From Eutypa lata (lineage: Eukaryota > Ascomycota > Sordariomycetes > Xylariales > Diatrypaceae): 64,000 nt of DNA. The notes beneath the pieces are model-generated. The model saw nothing but the letters and a program-made list of their open reading frames with translations. It was not told the origin of the DNA and ran no database searches. Shown here piece after piece: positions 56,411 to 64,000 of this stretch (positions are counted from its first letter, which is position 1; each line of letters opens with the position of its first letter). Position numbers and translations under genes: made by a program. The DNA is taken from assembly GCA_022661535.1 (NCBI GenBank), contig JAKULF010000008.1, forward strand, positions 620,001-684,000, written 5' to 3'.

Positions 56411-58806
56411 TTAAGCAGCCTTCTTCGCCTCCTCCCACCCATCCTCGCTGCTCTCCCCGACCACGCTCCCCGCCACGCTCCCGTCCTCGGACAGGGCGCC
56501 GCCGCTCTTGCGCCGCCGCAGCTGGCCCCTCTCGGCCATGGCCTCGCGGATCTTGCTGCTGGCCTCGTTGAAGCCCTCCTTGGAGTTGAGCGAGGTGAAG
56601 CCGGAGACGGGGAACCCGCCCATGCCGAACCCGCCGCCGCTGCTGCTGCTCCGCGAGCGCGCCCGGGACGGCGGCCGCGTCGCGAACATGCCGACCGCGC
56701 CGATGTTGCTGAACGACTCCGTGCGCGGGATGGCCATGCTGGACCGGTTCGTGTTCCGGCGCGCCAGCCTGCTGTCCTCGCGGGACGGCGATACCGGCGA
56801 CAGCTCCTCTTCCGCCTCGTGCCTGGTGCCGATGCCGGCCTCGTTGGTCGAGCTGAAGAACCCGTCGCGGAACGGGTCCGTGATGAGCCTGGTGTGCTCG
56901 AAGTCGTCGTACATCTCGGGCCCGAGTTCGTTGATCGTCTTCACGACGTACTCGGATAGCTCCGCCCTCCGCTCTCGCAGCTTTTGGACGCTGTAGCTTG
57001 ACGTGGGGCTGATACACAGAATGAGTGGTCGGAGTGATTTGAGTATATCCATGGCGACTTCTCCGAAGCGGAATCCCGCAAACGTGATTGCTGGGAAAAC
57101 GATCCAGCCTGACAAGAAGATGAGCCAGAAGGGCACCCAATCTGGCACGTAACCCCAAAGATGATCCTGATACACTTTGAAGGCCAGCAATATCGAGTAG
57201 AAGTTGTAGAGAACGGGAGCAAAAGCCATAGCAACCATGATTTTCCAAGTCGCTATGACATCCCGGCCTTGAATTTTCACGGTGGAGCCAGCTAGAGCTT
57301 CCTTGGCCTTCTTTCTGCTTATGAACTTGGTAGCAATGAAGATGGGAGCGAATAGCACAGTACCGGGGACCACGCCGATCGAGAGAATCAGAAGCTTAGC
57401 TAATCGGTAAAAGAAAGTAACAACGACCTTCGGCCAGGTCATAGTGGCGTAGGCGACTTGATGGTCTCTGATATTAAGGTAACGCAGCTGTCTGTCGTAA
57501 TCCCTGACGCGCTGCATTAAATCAATTATGCGAGGGTCATCCTTAAATTTGGAGAACCCTGTGGCCAACCTGCGGTTCAATTCTACCACGCGAGGTAGAG
57601 GGACCTTCCTTCCTGTCACGTAAAGCCGCCTGGCGGCTTGAATGCACATGAGCGTATCGTAGTCTGGTGAAGAGACGGTGACGGCGCTCAAAGCCTGGTA
57701 GCACATGTCGAGGGTTTCACCAATGGCGTTCCTTCTCTGACTGGACTTATACTTCTCGATTAGATCTCTGGGAATTTCAAAAGGGGCTCCGAACTCAATG
57801 ACGGCTCGAGAACGGAACTTGTGAGGGTGGAAGTAGTTCATTCCAACGGGGACAATCTTCAGACCGCAATCGGGATCCTCAGCCAAAGTACCCAGGGCCA
57901 TGATGGCAACACCAGCCTTCAGAGGTAGCAGTTCGGTTCGATCGTGACTACCACCTTCGGGAAATATACCGATACAGCCGCCAGACTTCAGACGATCGAA
58001 CACCGCCTCGTATACTTGGGTTTGGTCGACCTTTGGCGCAGTTTTATATTTGATACCTTCGTAACCATCCCTTGGGCCGTCGGCTTCGCGTGTGAGATTG
58101 CCCTCCTCATCGACATCGTCCCGGCCCGTGAGCTGTAGCATGGGAACCTTCCCCTTCACAGGGCGCTTAATCCTGATTTCTGTGGGACCTACGATCTGCG
58201 CAATTTCGAGCGCAGTGCCCGTCTGACCCTTGACGGACGGCAAGAAGAACATGCCTCCAACCTCGGCTTCATTCTCAAAGTCGGTATCGATGCCTCGGAT
58301 AAGCGTAGGATCGTTACGGGGGCTGGGGAGGTAGATGGTTCCCTTCGCTGGCTTTGCTATATCCTGAGGGCGACCTACGGGGACGGAACCGGTCTGTCGG
58401 GAAGCGTAACCTACGAAGCCATGTATGGACTTCTTCGCAACCAAGAAACCGACTCGTCTCTTGGCTTCGTTTTTCAACGTTCGTTGGAGTACTAGGGCAT
58501 CGACGAACTGGGGAGAGAATAAGGGTTAGTCGACTGGGGGAATCCAAGATACCGATAGTTGTCTAGTGTGTAGTTTACCTGATTTGCATGGGGCGCGGCG
58601 ATGAATAGAACGGGGCCGCTTCTAGGCACGCGCCAGGCGCCACGGGGATGAACCTCGCGGAAGAACAGGTCAACTAGCACGGAGAATGTATGAAGAAAGG
58701 CATCGTATTTCCAGTCTGACATTGGATACAGTTCCTTGGCTGCTTGACGCGACTTGGAATCGCCCAGAGGCGCAAGCTGGCCGTTGGATTTGTGCTCTTC
58801 AGCCAT
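56411..58806 (-). CDS. Glycerol-3-phosphate/DHAP O-acyltransferase (SCT1/GPT2 type)
   Basis: ER membrane enzyme that starts phospholipid and triacylglycerol synthesis by acylating glycerol-3-phosphate or dihydroxyacetone phosphate. Exons 58579-58806 and 56411-58507 with a 71-bp intron encode 774 residues. The PlsC-type catalytic motifs are SGPVLFIAAPHANQFVD (His73 to Asp79, split by the intron after Gln76), then TGSVPVGRP, and GIFPEGGSHDRTELLPLKAG. An insert of about 90 residues with KGTIYLPSP and PMLQLTGRDD is typical of the fungal form. Three or more membrane segments lie between about 375 and 510. The C-terminal 160 residues are Ser/Arg/Gly-rich and probably phosphorylated. They are encoded by an abruptly GC-rich segment. 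Confidence 0.93.
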
Positions 58807-59198
58807 GGTGGGTAGAGGTTTCGAGCATAGATCGTTGATATGTCGCAGCAAAGTAAAATATGCGCGAACGGATTCGAAAGGGAAAGTATGTAAGTATGTT
58901 AGTGGAGTTTGCGATTATTTATCTCATCGAGGTATTTCGTGGTCACGAGTGAGGCGATAGACGAGACAGGCAAGAAGGCGGGTCGAATATAATGGATTTC
59001 TTGATAGTATTTAATGATGTCGTTATTGTCTTATGACGAAACTGTTCCCATTTCTCTGTCTTCTTCGCTTTAGGATTGGGCGGGGTTATTCTAATTTCTG
59101 GGTAGAGAGAAAGAGATCATCGAATTAGAAGCAACGGGCCCCAATAAAAATTTAGATAAGAGCTGAAACGTCGTCGGGAAGCTACAGTCTCGAGCAAG

Positions 59199-59224
<26 letters not shown>
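59199..59224. repeat. AT dinucleotide microsatellite
   Basis: About 13 perfect AT units followed by degenerate TA-rich sequence. Confidence 0.9.
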
Positions 59225-59229
<5 letters not shown>

Positions 59230-60061
59230 AATATATTATTTATATGTCTGTACTTGCTTCTTAAGAGGTAAGTAGGTAACGAGAAAGAAAAAATTCTATT
59301 GCAGGTATAAAAACGATCGGAATATCCGGGCTGCTGTTATCAGCTACCTAGGTAAGTTAGCTATAGGTATAATTTTATGCGATGCGAGGAATAAAGCGGA
59401 ACAATGGAGATGTATATCAAGAAGATGTGCATGCACTGGCTAGAGCTCTAACTGGCCGCTGGGTTGTTATACGTCAGAGAAAATATGAAGTCAAAGAGGA
59501 AAAGAAAAAATACAAAGAATCCTGGATAGGTCATCAAATGCAGACATAAACTCCGGGAGAAATGGAAGTACCAAGAATCTCATGACTACAAGGGAGTATT
59601 TCGGGTACATAGTTACCTAGCATACCTTTAGTTACATACTCAGCTATGAATGTACAATAGTGTATGTAGTTATGATAGTTGATTGTAAGCTTCAAGTAAG
59701 CTTAGCTGAAGCTTCAACTTTGCAAAGCTTTCAATGCTGATGATTCTTTTATTGATTTTGAATCGCTTTCGACATAACTAGTGATCAAATGAAAGCCAAA
59801 CAAATCCGGAGAACAAGATCTGTCGCCGACGGAGAGCATTCATACATAGCAATCACTATTGGTAGAATCCCGTGCTTCAATTTTTTTTTCTTCCTTTCCT
59901 ACGGTCTTGGGTCTTTTTTAACATGTGAGAGTGGGCGGGCAAAGTGGCCCTGTCATCTCGCAACCCCACCCCCTGCTGCTGCTTTGTATCTACTAGCTAG
60001 CTTTCTTCCATATTCCCAGATTGCGGGAGAGGCCCTTTCGAACACTAGAGAAATATGGAGG

Positions 60062-60079
60062 TTTTTTTTTTTTTTTTTG
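60062..60079. repeat. Poly-T run
   Basis: Eighteen uninterrupted T in gene-free DNA. Confidence 0.9.
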
Positions 60080-61151
60080 CTTGGCAATATATACCAATGA
60101 GGGAGGAGCGAAACTACCTACATGTATGTACCTACATACCTAGAAATAGTAGTGTATGCGAAGCAACGTTGTAAAATCGATTAGTTGAGCCGTAATTAAT
60201 GAGCTATAACTTGAATTGAGTTGTTATTAATGCTACCAGCACTATGAAAAGCTTTCGGTAACGAAGCCACGAGTATCGCCGTGTGTCTCGTTTAACTCGA
60301 CTTGAGTTACTTGAAGTACGTAGAACAACAAAACCATTACATATAGTCCACCTTGACACATACATACCTTCTCTACTATCAAACCTCCGCATAGTATGAG
60401 TAGTATCGAGCTAATATATCTATACTACATTGATGGCCTATAACCATTTAATTTCACCTATTAGATCTATATCATGGAGACATCACCTACCTAGGTATCC
60501 TATCCTCGAGTCGGCGCGGACCGCAGACACACGGCGCGTCATTAAGTGCCTACGAAGTAGGTTGGTTGCTTTGCATTATCTCAATGTTACCAGACTGCAA
60601 ATTGTTGAGCTACCTATCACCCAACCCGCCTGAAGGGATAAATAGGTAGGTAAATTGGAAGCGTCTGCACTGCCTGCATATGCCCCTCTCGTCACCGTTC
60701 CATGCATTATTAGTCTTATAGCTGTCAAAAATTGGGACGGAAAGCTTGTTGTTGGTATAATGCTGTGTCACTCACTACAAGAATAGGGGATCGGTTTACA
60801 CTAGCGTCTCTCGGCTAGAGGAGGTACTCGACTATCTAGATATTCAGATTACGAGGGAGTCGTTACCAAAGTGAAGCAGAACTTGAAGGTATAAATGCTA
60901 TTGGTTGACATAGATGGAGCTCTATTTAATTACCAAAAAGGCTTCGTATATCAAATGCACTCATACCCCTGAAGAGGAGCTGCTATTAGTGATGTATCTA
61001 GTTGGTCCTAAGCCCGCATTCCGGCTCCGAAGAGCGCATGTCCCAAACCTCAACCTCACAAACTCACACTTGAACACCCAAATAGCCCCTGTCAGTAACC
61101 GTAGAAACATACATAGATAAATATGCAATAGCCCCTGACGCTGCTTGCGAC

Positions 61152-63403
61152 CTATTTGCCAGCGCGGCCCTTCCCCTTCTTCCCGCCCCGTTTCTCCGGG
61201 ACTGCCGCGCTGCCCTCCTGGATCTCGTTCTCGGCGACCTTGCCCTCGGCCTCGAGTTCGCGGAGCTTCTCCTGGCCCGAGATGAACATGCTCAGGTCGT
61301 GGTTCTGGTCCTTGAGGTCGGCGTTCTCCGCCCGCAGCGCGCCCGTCTGGAGCCGGAGCGCCTCGAGCTCTCCGTTGACGTGTTCGATGCGCTTCATCAG
61401 GCCCTCCGATACCTTCTTCTCCTCTTGCAGGCTCTTCCCCAGGCCCCGGGCCAGGTCCGTCGACTTGGCCGCCCGGTGGCGCTCCCGCTCCAGGTCCTTC
61501 TCGAGGGACGGGATCGTGTCCGCGCGCAGCTGCCGCTGGTCCTCCTTGAGGGCCCGCAGCTCCCTCATGGCTTCGGCGGCTTGCGCGCTGGCGGCCTCGG
61601 CGGCAGCTGATGCCTTAGCGGCTTTGTCTGCTGCTTTGGATAGCATCTCCTCGAAGTAGATGCGCTGGCTTTCTAGCTGGCTTGTGAGTAGATGGGTGTA
61701 CTCCATGCCGATGGTGTCGAGTTTCTCTCGCGGCACCACGTCCTGGGCTTCGCGCTCATAGTATCCGGTAGGGCCTTCGTGATGCCCTGGCAGTTCTACT
61801 AATTTCCCGTCGCCCTTTTCTCTGATTAATCGGTGCACCCACATGTCGCCAGCATAGTCCCACACGTGCTGCGTATCCAGCTCAAGGGAAAATGTATGAG
61901 CGGTATCTTTCCAATGCTCTTTAGCATGGCCCCCTTTGTACCGACCACACCCCACATTGCCGCATATAAGGCATATCCAAAGGTCATCGGGGCAATCGCA
62001 AACGGAGCACAAGTTGGAGACATCCGAACCAAACGGTTGGGTAAAGGGATTTGTAGGGTCATAAGGAGTAGGAGGATGTGAGTTCGACGACGACTGGTGG
62101 GGGCTATATAGGAGAGTAGGGTTAGTATGCCGACAGACTGGACACCCAGATCCTTTCCATTTCTGTAGGCACGAGCAGTGAAAGACATGTTGACATGGAA
62201 TTGTTAACAATCCTGTCGTGTCATCCATGCGCTCAAGACAGACAGGGCACGTGGGTAGCTCGATGAGGTTCGGCGTAGGTGGAGGGAACGGCTTTAGTGA
62301 ACTCGAAGATGTCGACGAAGCCGTCGGGGTAAAGGGGTCGTGGCTAAGATCTGGGAAGCTTTCGTTGGATCGAGTAGGCGTCTCGAAGGTGATAGACCTG
62401 ATGAAGGCGACGTTACATGTCTCAGGCTGTGAAAGTGTTAGTCTTAACTGATATCAATCTCCATAGAGCTAGACAAACTTATGCATACCTCGATCTGGTT
62501 GAAGACCCTGCCGTCGAACTCTCGCTTGAAAAGCCATGCTCGTTTGCTATCGCGAAACTTCATGAGTACGAGATATCGATTCATGCGATCCGTCATGACC
62601 ATCCTGTAATGGCTGATCTGATCTCTCCATCTTTCGCCCACGAAGCCGAGGAAATCACTAGGAGATAGGTAACTCGGAACTGCTGGTATGCAAAGTGTGG
62701 TGCAGTCAGCCGCTGCTCCGTCTTGTATTCCGTCAGACTCGTTACTTTCGGTCGGGGCCAGCGCAAGTTCTGGGGTATCATCTCCTTCGCGGTATAGATG
62801 AACAACACCCCAACCGATCTCGGTGTTCTTGGTCGCTAGCGGCATGTATTTCGCCTTCGTCGCTTTTCCTGCTGATCCCATGGATGGTCCAACAGCAGCA
62901 GCCGCCGCGACGGACTTTGACTCTCCGGCCATTTTTTCGGTGTCGTGATCGCCAGAGTCGATGCTTTCTATGCTCAGCCTACCAAACCTCCAATCTTTAA
63001 TGGCAGTCTGTGGGTTGATAGCAGCATGAAACTGCGGGGGCGGGTAACTCAGTGTTCGGTGTCGATGTTGTGGTCTACTTAATCGCACGATATTCCGGTC
63101 GTCCCGCGCCTCGCGAGGTCGTGGCGAACCGCAGTCGATGATTTTTTCCGGCGTAGAAGACGTGCTCGCGGACGCCTGTTTTGAGGGTAGATCGTGGATT
63201 GTGGTCTGACTATGCAGATGACTCGGGAAAGAAAGGTTTTTTCGAGGATGTTCTGGGAGATAGTCGAAGATACTCGAGCTATCCTTGGGGCGCCAAATAT
63301 GGTTGCCTTGACCTTGCGTGGTCTTCGCGCCACTTACAGCTGTGGAAGCAGGGTCTGAAGTTGGGTACAGCTCGAACTTAATATGGAAAAAGTACGAAGG
63401 CAT
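61152..63403 (-). CDS. ETP1: BRAP2/Etp1-type RING and UBP zinc-finger protein
   Basis: Cytosolic RING protein of the BRAP2/IMP family; yeast Etp1 acts in ethanol tolerance and protein turnover. Exons 62489-63403 and 61152-62426 with a 62-bp intron encode 729 residues. The start is set at MPSYFFHIKFELY, as in relatives; an upstream in-frame ATG at 63466 adds 21 residues. Order of parts: a disordered N-terminus, the BRAP2 RRM-like domain (about 200-318, with SPSDFLGFVGERWRDQI and RYLVLMKFRD, crossing the intron), RING (about 365-403, CPVC, CQHVFHCSC, CPVC), UBP-type zinc finger (about 445-500, with CSVC, CLICGNVGCGRY, HWKDTAHTFSLEL), a long coiled coil (about 540-690), and a basic Gly/Lys tail. 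All zinc ligands look present. The coiled-coil part is a GC-rich block. Confidence 0.92.
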
Positions 63404-64000
63404 CACCAACTGTGAAGCGAGGGCTGCTGAAAGGTTCTCGATATAAGTCCTATTGTCTAGTATCAAATGTCACTTATTTCGCCAGGTGACAAAGACGCTG
63501 ACGGTCTTGCTATTCTTATGGAGGTAACATAAGCTCGAGTGGTCGCGGTTGTTGAAAGTGGCAGATAAGTCCCATCATCAAGATGACTAGAGGGACAAGA
63601 TTAAGAGTAGGGAGTAGACGCAGAAATATTTGTAAAACTAGGAATGTTCTTTCTTGAAAATAAAAATATTTGGGTTTAAGAGCACTATTATTTGGGCGGG
63701 CGCAAATTGGAATTGGGGTTTGGGCTTGTCCGTATCTTATCGTACCTACTTAGCTAAGAGTGGATGCCACTTTCAAGGCTACGTCACATGTCACCAAAAT
63801 AAGAACTCATGATATATTAAGGCAATGGAATAGAATTATTATTCACTGCGAGCACCGTATTTTGGGTGCATTGTAGAGCATCGGGACTAGGATAACTACT
63901 TATGTCCATGCTACAAATCAAACCACCCTATCCTAGGGCAGAAGCCAGAAACGCCATGTTGTCATCAGGGTATCGTTACATCCACCTAGGTGGACACTTT
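63404..64000. other. Upstream region of the RING-protein gene
   Basis: AT-rich promoter and flank up to the window edge. No gene seen. Confidence 0.55.

Larger units (their letters stand above)
58807..61151. other. AT-rich intergenic region before the RING-protein gene
   Basis: 2.3 kb without a gene. It has an AT dinucleotide tract at 59199-59224, an 18-T run at 60062-60079, several AAGCTT-containing small inverted repeats near 59687-59735, and CCTA/TAGG repeats near 60115, 60490 and 60641. It is flanked by the acyltransferase promoter on the left and the 3' end of the RING gene on the right. Confidence 0.6.

Overview
The window looks like nuclear DNA of a filamentous ascomycete, most likely a Sordariomycete. 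Genes are split by short introns (about 50-100 bp, GTAAGT-type donors, CTAAC-like branch points), lie on both strands without operons, and have euchromatic fungal products: a Zn2Cys6 regulator, Dal5-type transporters, an Mdm1-type sorting nexin, an SCT1/GPT2-type acyltransferase, a GH79 enzyme and a degraded STAND N-terminal domain. Intergenic DNA is rich in TAGG/CCTA tetranucleotide runs. I cannot name the species; a Xylariales-like fungus is only a guess. There are no rRNA genes, CRISPR arrays or intact transposons, and I found no convincing tRNA gene.

Layout. 1-4.6 kb: a small cytochrome bc1 acidic subunit gene and a WBP2-like PPxY adaptor gene, both on the minus strand. 4.6-10.8 kb: a 6.2-kb gene-poor stretch of microsatellites and purine-rich DNA. 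10.8-15.3 kb: a Rid1-like GTPase-binding protein (minus) and the tRNA m7G46 methyltransferase Trm8 (plus). 15.3-20 kb: an accessory patch with a broken STAND N-terminal domain and a cytochrome P450 that has lost its heme-binding segment; the P450 lies between two diverged direct repeats of about 290 bp. 20-30.6 kb: Mdm1, an SR splicing factor with a 6-nt microexon, and a Ure2-type glutathione transferase with a possible mitochondrial presequence.

31.3-50 kb is a block of seven neighbouring metabolic, transport and regulatory genes: 5-oxoprolinase, a Dal5-type transporter, a Zn2Cys6 regulator, an amadoriase/sarcosine-oxidase-like flavoenzyme, a second Dal5-type transporter, a kynurenine-formamidase-type cyclase, and a third transporter paralogous to the second. 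Three gene pairs are divergent. The content suggests uptake and breakdown of small amide, imide or modified amino acid compounds as nitrogen sources. That is an inference and the substrate is unknown. It is the best candidate here for an undescribed system.

51-63.5 kb: a secreted, probably GPI-anchored GH79 glycosidase, a microbial-type PARG protein, the ER glycerol-3-phosphate/DHAP acyltransferase, and a BRAP2/Etp1-type RING protein. Many genes contain abrupt GC-rich coding blocks, often near the 3' end; these produce long antisense open frames that should not be annotated. Exon boundaries were inferred by eye from splice signals, frame and family knowledge. All splice junctions given keep the reading frame.
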